A stretch of DNA of 64,000 bases from positions 1 through 64,000 of the forward strand of contig NZ_BMUA01000016.1 in the NCBI RefSeq assembly GCF_014649955.1, written 5' to 3'. The stretch's first letter is position 1. The number at the start of each line of letters is the position of its first letter. Of the stretch, positions 49,699-60,853 are shown in pieces. The DNA comes from Streptomyces violascens (GTDB taxonomy: Bacteria > Actinomycetota > Actinomycetes > Streptomycetales > Streptomycetaceae). A model generated the notes under the pieces. The model had not been told where the DNA came from, ran no database searches, and worked only from the letters and a program-made list of their open reading frames with translations. The position numbers and the translations under genes are program-made.

Positions 49699-49730
49699 GA
49701 GCGCGCTCCCGGACGACCGGGGGCGCGCTC
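49699..49730. terminator. Bidirectional terminator
   Basis: GAGCGCGC and CCCGG at 49699-49712 pair with CCGGG and GCGCGCTC at 49717-49730, between the secreted-protein gene (forward) and sdhB (reverse). Confidence 0.8.
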
Positions 49731-49740
49731 GTCGCGTACT

Positions 49741-50492
49741 TCAGCGGCCCACCTTCTTCGCCTTCCTCGTCGCCCGCAGCCACTCCTTGTTCATGGCCGC
49801 GATCGACGGGAGCGGGATGCCCTTGGGGCAGGCCGTGGCGCACTCGCCGGTCAGGGTGCAGCCGCCGAAGCCCTCGTCGTCCATCTGGCCGACCATGTCC
49901 AGGACCCGGGTCTCGCGTTCGGGAGCGCCCTGCGGCAGTACGTTCAGGTGGTTGATCTTGGCTGAGGTGAACAGCATCGCCGAGCCGTTGGGGCAGGCCG
50001 CCACGCAGGCGCCGCAGCCGATGCACTCGGCGTGCTCGAAGGCGAAGTCGGCGTCCGGCTTGGGCACCGGGGTCGCGTGCGCCTCGGGCGCGGCACCCGT
50101 CGGGACGCTGATGTAGCCGCCGGCCTGGATGATCCGGTCGAACGCCGAGCGGTCCACCACCAGGTCCTTGACCACCGGGAACGCCGAGGCGCGCCACGGC
50201 TCGACGTCGATGGTGTCGCCGTCGCTGAACGACCGCATGTGGAGCTGGCAGGTGGTGGTCCGCTCGGGGCCGTGGGCATCGCCGTTGATGACGAGGGAAC
50301 AGGCGCCGCAGATGCCCTCGCGGCAGTCGTGGTCGAAGGCGACCGGCTCCTCGCCCTTGAGGATGAGCTCCTCGTTGAGCGTGTCGAGCATTTCGAGGAA
50401 CGACATGTCCGTCGAGATGCCGTCGACGTCGTAAGTGGCCATGGCGCCGGGCGAGTTGGCGTTCTTCTGTCGCCAGACGCGCAGGGTGAGCT

Positions 50493-50496
<4 letters not shown>
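49741..50496 (-). CDS. sdhB: Succinate dehydrogenase iron-sulfur subunit
   Basis: A 251-residue subunit that carries electrons from the flavoprotein to the quinone site. The plant-type 2Fe-2S cluster is bound by CREGICGACSLVING and the later TTTC. The 4Fe-4S and 3Fe-4S clusters are bound by AECIGCGACVAACPNGS and TLTGECATACPKGIP. The start (ATG 50496) overlaps the sdhA stop (ATGA). It is the last gene of sdhCAB. The long, non-classical form matches the Bacteroidetes/Actinobacteria type that uses menaquinone. Confidence 0.95.
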
Positions 50497-52478
<1,982 letters not shown>

Positions 52479-52479
52479 G

Positions 52480-53184
52480 TCAGCTCACCACTTCGGTCAT
52501 GACGGCGACGGGTACGGAGACGAATCCGGCGAACAGCACCACGGCGAGGACGTTGGCGAGCGTCTTGAGCACCCGGTCCCGGGTGGCGTTGCCCACGCCG
52601 AGGGTCTGCGCGGCGCTCCAGAACCCGTGCTGGATGTGCAGCGCGAGGGCGGCCATGGCCACGATGTAGATGACGTTGCCGTACCAGGTGGAGAAGGTGT
52701 CCACGACGTTCTGGTAGGGGTGGCCCGGCCGGAAGCCGGAGTGCACGGTGCCGGTCGTCAGGTCGAGGATGTGCCAGACGATGAACAGGGCGAGGATGAT
52801 GCCGCCCCAGCGCATCGTGCGGGTCGCGTAACTGGCGCGGGCCCGCTTGTGGACGTATCCGCTCGGCCGGGCCTTGATGTCGCGGCGGCTGAGCTGATAC
52901 GCGGACACGGCGTGGCCCACGACGGCGGCGACGAGGACGACGCGGATGAGCCACAGCGCCCACTCGTAGTGCAGGAAGGGCTCGCCGATGGTGCGCAGCC
53001 AGTGCGCGTACGCGTTGAACTGGCCCGCCCCGAAGAAGATCTTCAGGTTGCCCATCATGTGGACGACCAGGTAGGACAGCATGATCAGACCGCTCACGGC
53101 CATGACCGTCTTCTTGCCGACGGTCGAGTCCCAGAGTGTGCGCGTCATGGACGGCCGTTTGTCCGTCCGCGTTGCCAGAGCCAT
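52480..53184 (-). CDS. sdhC: Succinate dehydrogenase cytochrome b subunit
   Basis: A 234-residue five-helix membrane anchor (SdhC of the single-anchor type) from ATG 53184. Heme-ligand histidines lie in YLVVHMMGNLKIFFG, VVGHAVSAY, IVWHILDL and LHIQHGFWSA. It anchors SdhAB and passes electrons to menaquinone. It is one base upstream of sdhA and divergent from the LysR gene across an 84-base gap. Confidence 0.92.
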   Translation of the reverse strand: MALATRTDKRPSMTRTLWDSTVGKKTVMAVSGLIMLSYLVVHMMGNLKIFFGAGQFNAYAHWLRTIGEPFLHYEWALWLIRVVLVAAVVGHAVSAYQLSRRDIKARPSGYVHKRARASYATRTMRWGGIILALFIVWHILDLTTGTVHSGFRPGHPYQNVVDTFSTWYGNVIYIVAMAALALHIQHGFWSAAQTLGVGNATRDRVLKTLANVLAVVLFAGFVSVPVAVMTEVVS

Positions 53185-53243
53185 GTCATCGACGCTAGAG
53201 GCCAAGGACCCAAGAGGTCCAAGACATGGTTCGGCTCATCTCC

Positions 53244-53258
53244 ATAGAGATGACCTAT
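53244..53258. promoter_or_regulatory. LysR-type T-N11-A box between sdhC and the LysR gene
   Basis: ATAG AGATGAC CTAT is a perfect 4+4 inverted repeat with 7 bases between, containing T-N11-A (T53245, A53257). It is 10 bases before the LysR start codon, and about 60 from sdhC, so the bound regulator could repress itself and control sdhCAB. Confidence 0.6.
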
Positions 53259-53268
53259 CGTAGGGGTC

Positions 53269-54171
53269 ATGCAGTTCCAGCAGCTCACCTACTTCGTGGC
53301 GGTCGCCGAGACCCGGCACTTCACCCGGGCCGCCGAGCGCGTCCACGTCTCGCAGCCCTCGCTCTCCCAGCAGATCAAGGCGCTGGAGAACGAGCTGGGC
53401 GCCGAGCTGTTCAGCCGTGCCCGGGGCAACATCGCACTCACCGACGCGGGCGAGGCGCTGCTTCCGCTGGCCCGGCGCATCCTGGCGGACGCGGACACCG
53501 CCCGCATCGAAGTCCAGGAGCTGGCCCAGCTGCGGCGCGGCCGGGTGCGCCTGGGCGCGACACCGAGCCTGTGCACGGGCCTGTTGCCGGATGTGCTGCG
53601 CGCCTTCCACGACCGCCACCGGGGCATCCAGCTCCTCATCGAGGAGGGCGGCTCCCACGATCTCGTACGTGAACTGGCGCGCGGCGCACTGGACTTGGCG
53701 CTCATCGTGCTGCCGCTCCCGGCCGCCTCCCCCGCCCTCACCACGATCGAGCTGCTCCAGGAGGACCTGGTGGTGGTCTCCTCGGCGGCCGAGGCGCCGC
53801 CCGGCTCGGGCTCCTCGGTGCGCATCGCCGATCTGCGCGACGCTCCCCTGGTGATGTTCCGGCACGGCTACGACCTGCGGGAGCTGACGGTGGCCGCCTG
53901 CCGTGCCGAGGGCTTCGAGCCCGCGTTCACGGTGGAGGGCGGCGAGATGGACGCCGTGCTCGGCTTCGTACGGGCCGGGCTCGGGGTGGCCGTGGTGCCG
54001 AGCATGGTGGCGGCGCGGGCCAGGGACCTGCGGGTGACCCCGCTGGCCCGCCCCGGCCTGCGCCGCACGATCGCTCTGGCCCACCGGAGCGACGTGGACC
54101 CGCCGCGCGCGGCACGGGAGTTGCAGCGGGTCCTGCTCGGCATCGGGACGGGGCAGCGGGGCCCGGCCTAG
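53269..54171 (+). CDS. LysR-family transcriptional regulator
   Basis: A 300-residue protein from ATG 53269. The N-terminal winged helix-turn-helix is MQFQQLTYFVAVAETRHFTR with VHVSQPSLSQQIKALENELG. The effector domain runs from about 90 to 295 and includes FVRAGLGVAVVPSMVAA. Divergence from sdhCAB, with a T-N11-A box in the gap, suggests it controls the succinate dehydrogenase operon. The inducer is unknown. Confidence 0.88.
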   Translation: MQFQQLTYFVAVAETRHFTRAAERVHVSQPSLSQQIKALENELGAELFSRARGNIALTDAGEALLPLARRILADADTARIEVQELAQLRRGRVRLGATPSLCTGLLPDVLRAFHDRHRGIQLLIEEGGSHDLVRELARGALDLALIVLPLPAASPALTTIELLQEDLVVVSSAAEAPPGSGSSVRIADLRDAPLVMFRHGYDLRELTVAACRAEGFEPAFTVEGGEMDAVLGFVRAGLGVAVVPSMVAARARDLRVTPLARPGLRRTIALAHRSDVDPPRAARELQRVLLGIGTGQRGPA

Positions 54172-54187
54172 GCCCCTCGGCGCCGGG

Positions 54188-56362
54188 TCACACCGCGTCG
54201 ACCAGCGCCAGGGAGTGGATCCGGTCCGGCGCCCCGGGGCGCGCGTAGTACCAGCCCTGGGCCGTGTCGCAGCCGAGCTCCTTCAGCTGCTCGGCCTGGG
54301 CGCCCGTCTCCACTCCCTCCACGGTGACCGCGAGGGAGAGGCTGTGCGCGAGCGACACGATGCCTTCGACGATCTTGATGTCGACGGGGTCGGCGGGCAG
54401 CTGCTGCATGGACTGGGTGAAGGACCGGTCCAGCTTGAGCACGCTCACCGGGAGCCGGCGCAGGTTGGCGAGGTTGGAGTAGCCCGTGCCGAAGTCGTCG
54501 AGGGCTATGTCGACGCCCATCTCGGCGAGCTGGCGCAGCGGCTTGAGGAGGTCGTCGTCGGCGCCGATGAGCGCGGACTCGGTGACCTCCAGGCACAGCG
54601 CGCCCGGGGCGAGCCCGGTGCGCTCCAGCATCTCGACGGTGTCGGCGACCAGGCCCGGGTGGTAGAGCTGGGTCGGCGACAGGTTGACGTTGATGCGCAG
54701 CGGGCCGCCGTCGGTGGCGCTCGGGTGGGCCTCCTGCCAGGCCCGGGCCTGGCGCACCGACTCCTGCATCACCCAGCGGCCGAGCGGGACGATGAGCCCG
54801 GTGTGCTCGGCGAGCGGGATGAACCGGTCGGGCCCGAGCACGCCGTGCTGCGGGTGCGACCAGCGGACCAGGGCCTCGGCGCCGTGCACGCTGCCGTCTC
54901 CGAGGTGCACAAGGGGCTGGTACTCGATGAAGAACTCGCCGCGCTCCAGGGCCGCGGGCAGCGCGTTGGTGAGCCCGTGCCGGGTGATCGCGCGGGCGTC
55001 GGCCTCGGCGTCGGCGAACTCGAAGCGGTTGCCGCCGGCCGACTTGGCCCGGTACATCGTGATGTCGGCGCTGCGCAGCACCTCGGCGGGGCTGCGCTCG
55101 CCCGCCGGGCCCTCGACGACGCCGATCGAGCCGCGCACGGTCAGCTCGCGGCCCTCGATGCGGATCGGGGTGGCGAGGGTGTGCAGGATCCGCGAGGCGA
55201 GCTCGTCGGCCTCGTACTCGCTGTCGGGACCGGTGGTCAGGGCCACGAACTCGTCGCCGCCGAGCCGCGCCACCATCTCGCCGGGCCCGGTCGCGCAGCT
55301 CTGCAGCCGGTCGGCGACCTCGACCAGGAGGCGGTCGCCCGCCGAGTGGCCGAGGCTGTCGTTGACCGCCTTGAACCCGTCGAGGTCGAGGTAGCAGAGC
55401 CCGAAGCGTTTGCCGTCGCCCGGGGCGAGCGCCTTCTCCAGGCGCTCGAAGAACAGGGTGCGGTTGGGCAGCCCGGTGAGCGCGTCGTGCGTGGCCTCGT
55501 AGCGCAGCCGCAGGTTGAGCAGCCGGCGCTCGGTGGTGTCCTCCATGAGGGCTAGCTGGTACTGCGGCCGGCCCTCGGCGTCGCGAAGGAGCGAGACGGT
55601 GAGGTTGGTCCACAGAACGGTGCCGTCGCCGCGGTAGTAGGGCTTCTCGACCCGGTAGTGGTCGCGTTCGCCCCGCACGAGCTCCTCGTACAGCTTCCAG
55701 ACCTGAGGGGCGTCCTCGGGGTGCACCCACTCGCTGACGTTGCGGCTGCGGATCTGGCCCTCCATGCCGCCGAACATCCGGGTGAGGGTCTCGTTGACCT
55801 CCAGGACGCGGCCTTCGAGGTCGGCGATGCCGATGCCGATGGCGGCGCCTTCGAAGACCGCGCGGAACCGCGCCTCGGTGGCGTGCAGGGCCTCCAGGGC
55901 ATCGCTGCGCGCCGACATCGCGGAGCGCGCGATGGCCTCCTGCTCGGAGCGGGTGCGTTCGCGCAGCGCCGCCGCGAAGCCGGCCGCGAGAGCGTGCTGG
56001 AGCCGGGCGCAGCGGGCCCGCGCCTCTTCGGCGGCCAGTTCGTCGCCCGCGCCGCAGTACAGGACGAGATAGGACTCGACCACGCCGAGGGTACGGCTCA
56101 GCGCGTCCGGGTCGGTGCAGTGCACGGCGACCAGGGCGGCGCCGATCTCCTGGGCGGGCGACGGGTCGAAGTGCCGGCCGTGCAGGGCGTCGATGAGGCG
56201 GCGGGCGAGCGGCACCAGGTGCTGCTCGAACTCGGGCCGGGTCAGCGAGGTCGCCGTCACCGGGAAGATGGCCCGGCTCCAGATCGTGGCGAACCGTCTG
56301 AGCCGGTCCTCGGGGCTGTCCGGCGCCAGGTCCGGAGCCTGCGCCTGGGGCGGGATGCTCAC
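54188..56362 (-). CDS. rmdA: PAS-GGDEF-EAL cyclic di-GMP enzyme (RmdA-like)
   Basis: A 724-residue cytoplasmic protein with an N-terminal helical sensory region (about 1-170), a PAS domain with PAC (about 175-300: FRAVFEGAAIGIGIADLEGR), a GGDEF domain (about 305-465, with intact RLGGDEFVAL and DLDGFKAVNDSLGH) and an EAL domain (about 475-720, with GAEALVRWSHP, DDFGTGYSNL and TVEGVET). Both active sites look complete, so it can in principle make and break c-di-GMP. Domain order and neighbours match S. coelicolor RmdA (SCO0928), a phosphodiesterase affecting development. The GTG start overlaps the upstream methyltransferase stop. Confidence 0.85.
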   Translation of the reverse strand: MSIPPQAQAPDLAPDSPEDRLRRFATIWSRAIFPVTATSLTRPEFEQHLVPLARRLIDALHGRHFDPSPAQEIGAALVAVHCTDPDALSRTLGVVESYLVLYCGAGDELAAEEARARCARLQHALAAGFAAALRERTRSEQEAIARSAMSARSDALEALHATEARFRAVFEGAAIGIGIADLEGRVLEVNETLTRMFGGMEGQIRSRNVSEWVHPEDAPQVWKLYEELVRGERDHYRVEKPYYRGDGTVLWTNLTVSLLRDAEGRPQYQLALMEDTTERRLLNLRLRYEATHDALTGLPNRTLFFERLEKALAPGDGKRFGLCYLDLDGFKAVNDSLGHSAGDRLLVEVADRLQSCATGPGEMVARLGGDEFVALTTGPDSEYEADELASRILHTLATPIRIEGRELTVRGSIGVVEGPAGERSPAEVLRSADITMYRAKSAGGNRFEFADAEADARAITRHGLTNALPAALERGEFFIEYQPLVHLGDGSVHGAEALVRWSHPQHGVLGPDRFIPLAEHTGLIVPLGRWVMQESVRQARAWQEAHPSATDGGPLRINVNLSPTQLYHPGLVADTVEMLERTGLAPGALCLEVTESALIGADDDLLKPLRQLAEMGVDIALDDFGTGYSNLANLRRLPVSVLKLDRSFTQSMQQLPADPVDIKIVEGIVSLAHSLSLAVTVEGVETGAQAEQLKELGCDTAQGWYYARPGAPDRIHSLALVDAV

Positions 56363-57171
56363 GCTTTGCGCCCCACACCGGCGAAGCCAGAGAAGGCGTA
56401 CGGATCTTCCTGGTCGGCATCGTTCTCCGGCCGCCACAGCGGCATCGGGACAAGGCCGGGCTCCAGCATCGTGTACCCGTCGAAGAATCCGGTGATCTCC
56501 TCGCGCGAGCGCATGACCAGCGGGTTCTTGATGCTGCGGTAGACGCCCACGGTGCCGCCGGCCTCCTCCTCGCTGAGCGGGATGCCTTCGTAGGAGGCGT
56601 GGGTGAGGACGAGGAGGCTGCCGGGGGCGAGTGCGTCGCGCAGCTCGGCGACCGCCTTGTACGGATCGTCCTGGTTCTCGACGAAGTGCAGTACGGCGAC
56701 CAGGAGCAGCGCCACCGGCTTGGACAGGTCGAGGAGTTGGGCGGTCTCGGGGGCGTTCAGGATGTCGTGCGGCTTGCGCAGGTCGGCCGCGGCTATCCCG
56801 GCCAGTTCGTTGCCCTCCAGGACGGCGCGGCTGTGGGCGACGGCGACCGAGTCGTGGTCGACGTACAGGACGCGGGCCTCGGGGCTTGCCGCCTGGGCGA
56901 CTTCGTGAACATTTCCGAAAGTCGGGATTCCGGATCCGATGTCCAGGAATTGCGTGATGCCCTCGGAGACCGCGAAGCGCACGGCGCGGCGCATGAACGC
57001 CCGGTTGGCCTGCATGACCTTGGGAAGTCCCGGCATGAACCGCATGGCCTCGCGGGCCGCTTCCCGGTCGACCTCGAAATTGTGCGAACCGCCCAGGTAG
57101 TAGTCGTAGATGCGGGACACGCTCGGCACCGAGATGTCGATGCCCTGAGGGGCCCAGGCGGGACGCTCCAT
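56359..57171 (-). CDS. DUF574 SAM-dependent methyltransferase-like protein
   Basis: A 270-residue member of the large Streptomyces DUF574/Methyltransf_19 family, from ATG 57171 (GGAG 7 bases upstream). It has SRIYDYYLGGSHNFEVDREA, QFLDIGSGIPTFGNVHEVA (SAM loop), VLYVDHDSVAVAHSRAVL and LLLVAVLHFVENQDDP. These proteins often sit with regulatory genes; targets are unknown. It is translationally coupled to the c-di-GMP enzyme, suggesting joint action. Confidence 0.85.
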   Translation of the reverse strand: MERPAWAPQGIDISVPSVSRIYDYYLGGSHNFEVDREAAREAMRFMPGLPKVMQANRAFMRRAVRFAVSEGITQFLDIGSGIPTFGNVHEVAQAASPEARVLYVDHDSVAVAHSRAVLEGNELAGIAAADLRKPHDILNAPETAQLLDLSKPVALLLVAVLHFVENQDDPYKAVAELRDALAPGSLLVLTHASYEGIPLSEEEAGGTVGVYRSIKNPLVMRSREEITGFFDGYTMLEPGLVPMPLWRPENDADQEDPYAFSGFAGVGRKA

Positions 57172-57428
57172 CAATGTCTCCAACAAGTCGCCGCAGGACG
57201 GCCATGACCATGACCATTGTTTGGGCCTGAGGCTACTGATCGTCCGCCGGGAGAGCGAGTAAAAACGGAAAATGCTCGTCCGTTATTGGTCACACGCCGA
57301 GGGCATGTGCGCCGGATCGTACGGGCGGAAGCGGGAGCGTGCGCCATCGTATCGGGGGTTGGACACGAGCATCGGCCCGCCGCCGCGCGGGGGGACGCGG
57401 TGACGGGCCGACAGGGTTGGGCCCTGGG

Positions 57429-58391
57429 TTACTTGGGTGCGCCGATGAGCTTGCCCTCGGGGGACACGGCGTACCACGTGCCGCCCACGCCCTGGCCATT
57501 GGTGTCGCCGGGTTTGGTGTCGCCGGAGAACGTGTAGACCGGCCAGCAGGTGATGGACTGCTGCTTCACGCCGTCGGGCCGGTCGAAGGTGACGAAGCCC
57601 TTGAGGGCGATGCCCTTGGTGTTGGCCTTGTCGACGGGCGCCACCACCGGCCACTTCTCCAGACAGGCGCCGGTGCAGGCGGACTTCATGGGCCAGGCCG
57701 AGTCCTTCTTGAACCGGTAGACGGTCATGCCGCGCGCGTCCACGATGACGTCGCCGAGCTTGGGGTCCTTGCGGACGGACAGGCCCGGCATCGCCGCGGC
57801 GGGCGCGGGCGCGGCGGCCGCGGCCGCCGCCTTCTTTCCGTCGGGGGCCGCGGCGTGCCAAGTTCCGCCCACGTTCTGCCCGTTGGTGTCGCCGGGGTTG
57901 GTGTCCTTGGCGTAGCGGTACATCGGCCAGCCGCCGATGGTGAGCTGCTTGGTGCCGTCGGCGCGGGTGACCGAGCCGAGCGCCGACTGGTCGGTGCCGG
58001 CGGCCGCGGTGACGCCGTCGGCGGGCACCGCGGGCCAGGCCTTCGCGCAGTCGCCCTCGCAATTCGACTTGGGCGGACTCGCGGTGTCCTTGTCGAAGCG
58101 GTAGAGCGTGAAGCCCGCGTTGTCGGTGACGACCTTGCCGAGCTCCTTGCTGTCGCTGACCACCAGTTGCCCGGCCTGCTTGGCGGACGATTCGGCACCG
58201 CCCGCCTGCCCGTAGCCGCCGCTCGACCCGTAGGCGTTGTCGCCGGGCTGCTGGGCGGTGCTCGCGTTGCCCACCGGCTGGCCGTTTCCGCTGCTGTAGC
58301 CGCTGCTCTTGTCCTGGCCGCAGCCCGTCGCGGTCACTGCCAGTACTGCCGCCGCCGCTGCCGCGAGCGATGCGCTGCGCCAGGTGACCAT
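57429..58391 (-). CDS. SCO0930-family lipoprotein
   Basis: A 320-residue exported lipoprotein from ATG 58391 with lipobox TATGC. The mature chain has a low-complexity Gly/Ser/Gln stretch, then four copies of a secreted repeat of unknown function (DUF4357-like/SCO0930 repeat). Each has the pattern LGKVVTDNAGFTLYRFDKD, C-x3-C-x-K-x-W-P and GWPMYRYAKDTNPGDTNGQ. The C-x3-C and the aromatic positions recur in each copy. It is probably a redox or cell-wall-associated protein. Neighbour order matches SCO0928-SCO0930. Confidence 0.85.
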   Translation of the reverse strand: MVTWRSASLAAAAAAVLAVTATGCGQDKSSGYSSGNGQPVGNASTAQQPGDNAYGSSGGYGQAGGAESSAKQAGQLVVSDSKELGKVVTDNAGFTLYRFDKDTASPPKSNCEGDCAKAWPAVPADGVTAAAGTDQSALGSVTRADGTKQLTIGGWPMYRYAKDTNPGDTNGQNVGGTWHAAAPDGKKAAAAAAAPAPAAAMPGLSVRKDPKLGDVIVDARGMTVYRFKKDSAWPMKSACTGACLEKWPVVAPVDKANTKGIALKGFVTFDRPDGVKQQSITCWPVYTFSGDTKPGDTNGQGVGGTWYAVSPEGKLIGAPK

Positions 58392-58617
58392 GTCAACTCC
58401 CGTTGTCCGTAAGGCTGTTGCGGCGCCGGATGCGCCGGGTGATGGCCCTAAGTACGGGTGGCGGGAGGCGGTGCGTTCAACGCGGGCCGAGAATTTTTCC
58501 GAACGGCCCCGAACAGCCGGTCAACGTGCCGAACGCAAATCGCCGGGATCTCCCCCGTTCAGGCGAATCGCTTCAGCACCCGACAACACAGGAGCCCGGC
58601 GGCCCGATGATCACCCC

Positions 58618-59226
58618 GTGCACCGACGACACCTAGCCGGGCGGCTGTTCGCCGCCACGGCCTTCACCGCGCTGCTCGCCGTACCGGCACCGGCCGCGCA
58701 GGCGGACGCCTGTGCGTACGCCTCCGTCACGCAGGGCAGCAGCGGCTCGCCCTGGGCGATCGCGCAGGCCGGCCATGCCCGGTGCCCCTGGCCGCCCCGG
58801 CCGAGCCCGACGCCCACGCCCACGCCCACCCGGGAGCCCCCGGCCCCGCCGTCGCACGCGCCGGCGCCGCCGCCACCCGGGAAGCCCGCGCCCCGGCCCA
58901 CGCCGCCGCCCCGCCCGGCGCCGCACCCGACTCCGCCGCCACCCGCGCCACCCGCGCCTCCCGCGGCGCACCGGCCCGCCGAGCCGCCGGTGCCGGAGGC
59001 GCCGCCCGTCGCACCGCCCGTGGTCCCACCCGCGCCCTCGCCGGGCGCCTCGGCGCACCCCGCGCCGCCGGCGGCGCACCGGATCGCCCTGCACAACTAC
59101 CGGATGCCGCCGCGCAAGAAGCCCGCGCCCCGGCTATCCCCGGTCACGCTCACCCTGCTCGTCACCGCGCCCGCCGTGCTCGGCGCGGCGCTCCTCCGCT
59201 CGCGCTCCGGCTCCCGCTCGCGCTGA
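58618..59226 (+). CDS. Proline-rich secreted protein with C-terminal membrane anchor
   Basis: A 202-residue protein from GTG 58618. It has a signal peptide (LFAATAFTALLAVPAPAAQA), a small Cys-containing domain (ACAYASVTQGSSGSPWAIAQ), a roughly 90-residue Pro/Ala/His-rich stalk with P-P-x-P repeats, and a C-terminal helix with basic tail (VTLTLLVTAPAVLGAALLRS). The layout fits a wall-spanning surface protein. No LPxTG is present. The start has only a distant AGGAG. Confidence 0.6.
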   Translation: MHRRHLAGRLFAATAFTALLAVPAPAAQADACAYASVTQGSSGSPWAIAQAGHARCPWPPRPSPTPTPTPTREPPAPPSHAPAPPPPGKPAPRPTPPPRPAPHPTPPPPAPPAPPAAHRPAEPPVPEAPPVAPPVVPPAPSPGASAHPAPPAAHRIALHNYRMPPRKKPAPRLSPVTLTLLVTAPAVLGAALLRSRSGSRSR

Positions 59227-59250
59227 GCCCCATCGACCTGAGAGGTCCCC

Positions 59251-60012
59251 TTGTCCGACTGGCTCGTCCTGCTCATCGCGATGGCCGCCGCCTGCGCGGT
59301 CGTCCTGACCATCACCCTGTTCAGCAACCGCCGCCTCGACCCCGACGACGACCCATCCGGAACCCCTGACGTCATCGAATACATGACGATGATGATCGGC
59401 GTGGTGTACGCCATCGTGCTCGGCCTCGCCATCGCGGGCGTCTGGGAGGGCCGCGGGGCCGCCCAGGCGGACGTGCAGCAGGAGGCCCAGGCGCTGCACG
59501 AGATCGACCAGCGGGTCCAGGTGTACCCGGCCGAGGTGCGCGACCGTACCCGGGCCGACGTCCAGGCGTACGCCTCCTACGTGGTGCACACAGAGTGGAG
59601 CTACATGGCCGACCACGGCGACCTCACCGACGAGGGCACCCAGAAGCTGGAGAAGATCCGCCGCGACGTGACCGACTACCACCCGGCGAACGACTACGAG
59701 ACGCAGGCCTACCAGCCGCTGATCGACCAGGTGGGCGCGGTCGACGAAGCCCGGACCGCCCGCGGGCAGGGGGCGGGCGCCACCATGCCCGGGGTCGTCT
59801 GGTTCGGCCTGATCAGCGGGGCGCTCGTCACGATCGGGCTGATCTTCACACTGCAGATCAGGCGCACCTGGCGGGAGCTGCTGCTCGCCGGGCTCTTCAG
59901 CGCCCTGATCGCCTTCCTGCTGTTCCTGATCTGGGACTTCGACGCCCCCTTCGGCCGGGGGATCTCGGCGACGGCGGGGCCGTTCCTCGACCTGTTCCCC
60001 GGCATCCACTGA
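59251..60012 (+). CDS. DUF4239 membrane protein
   Basis: A 253-residue protein from TTG 59251 (GAGAGG upstream). It has two N-terminal transmembrane helices (WLVLLIAMAAACAVVLTIT and MMIGVVYAIVLGLAIAGVW), a soluble helical middle (about 70-175) and two C-terminal helices (VVWFGLISGALVTIGLIF and LLLAGLFSALIAFLLFLIW). This is the bestrophin-like arrangement of DUF4239. Function is unknown; a channel is possible. Confidence 0.8.
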   Translation: MSDWLVLLIAMAAACAVVLTITLFSNRRLDPDDDPSGTPDVIEYMTMMIGVVYAIVLGLAIAGVWEGRGAAQADVQQEAQALHEIDQRVQVYPAEVRDRTRADVQAYASYVVHTEWSYMADHGDLTDEGTQKLEKIRRDVTDYHPANDYETQAYQPLIDQVGAVDEARTARGQGAGATMPGVVWFGLISGALVTIGLIFTLQIRRTWRELLLAGLFSALIAFLLFLIWDFDAPFGRGISATAGPFLDLFPGIH

Positions 60013-60030
60013 CAACTGCGTCACCCGTAT

Positions 60031-60057
60031 GGCCCCGTCGGACCGGCGGGGCCTTTT
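60031..60057 (+). terminator. Intrinsic terminator after DUF4239 gene
   Basis: GGCCCCGTCGG (60031-60041) pairs with CCGGCGGGGCC (60043-60053), nearly perfect, followed by TTTT at 60054-60057. Confidence 0.85.
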
Positions 60058-60209
60058 GCTAGGCCGGGCGGGGGATCGCGATGCCCCGTTCGCCGTACAG
60101 GGGTCGCGACACGCCGGGCCACCTCCTAGCGTTTCGGGCATCGAGGTGCATCTCCCCCCATATGTGGAATTGGTTCCGCAGCTGCTCCTCGGGGACCGGA
60201 GGATCGACC

Positions 60210-60764
60210 ATGGGCGCGATACGCATCGCATCCACCGCTCTGCTCGGCGCCGCCGCCCTCTCGCTCAGCATGCCGGCCGCCGCCACGGCGGCCGATGGAA
60301 GCTCCAACGCGACCAACATCCCGCCGTTCGGCTTCAGCGTGACGCCCTCGGTGATCGTGCCCGGGGGCCAGGTCACGCTGAACGTCACGAACTGCCCGGC
60401 CAATGCCACGGTGTCCTCCGGGATCTTCGACACGATCACGGTCCCCCCGGAGAGTTCGCGCAACGCGACGGTCGACTCGACCGCCAAACGCGGCGCCTCC
60501 TACACCGTGACGTTCGCTTGCAACAACTCACGAGGCACCGCGCAGTTGACGATCGCCGGCGCCACCCCGACCACCAGCTCCACCGTGCGCCCCACCGTCC
60601 GGCCCAGCGCCACCGCCCCGCTCGGCGTCCGCGGCGGCCTCGGCGGCAGCGTGAAGGACGGCCTGAGCCCCGCGGAGATGACGGTCGGCACCACGCTGAT
60701 CGCGACTTCGGCAGCCGGCACCGTCTACTTCCTGCGCCGACGCTGGGTCGACCGCCGGCACTAG
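60210..60764 (+). CDS. Secreted beta-sandwich protein with C-terminal anchor, paralogue 1
   Basis: A 184-residue protein from ATG 60210 with GGAG upstream. A signal peptide (STALLGAAALSLSMPAAATA) leads to a beta domain (FSVTPSVIVPGGQVTLNV, TNCPANATVSSGIFDTITV, GASYTVTFACNNSRG) with one pair of cysteines. A Thr/Ser-rich linker, a C-terminal hydrophobic segment (VGTTLIATSAAGTVYFL) and a basic tail (RRRWVDRRH) complete it. This is the layout of wall-anchored proteins, but no sorting motif is seen. It is homologous to the convergent gene at 60854. Confidence 0.7.
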   Translation: MGAIRIASTALLGAAALSLSMPAAATAADGSSNATNIPPFGFSVTPSVIVPGGQVTLNVTNCPANATVSSGIFDTITVPPESSRNATVDSTAKRGASYTVTFACNNSRGTAQLTIAGATPTTSSTVRPTVRPSATAPLGVRGGLGGSVKDGLSPAEMTVGTTLIATSAAGTVYFLRRRWVDRRH

Positions 60765-60786
60765 GGGTGTCCGATGGCACCCGTCG

Positions 60787-60814
60787 CCCCCGAGCCCTGG
60801 CCGGGACTCGGGGG
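60787..60814. terminator. Bidirectional terminator
   Basis: CCCCCGAG (60787-60794) pairs perfectly with CTCGGGGG (60807-60814), between the two convergent secreted-protein genes. Confidence 0.75.
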
Positions 60815-60853
60815 TGACCGGCCGTTGGGGTCGTTCCGGGGAGGTTCGTCCGG

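Noticed and set aside
56453..57217. N-terminal extension of the GGDEF-EAL frame upstream to 57217
   Set aside because: The extension runs over the DUF574 methyltransferase gene in another frame. The GTG at 56362 gives a normal start with a GTGA overlap.
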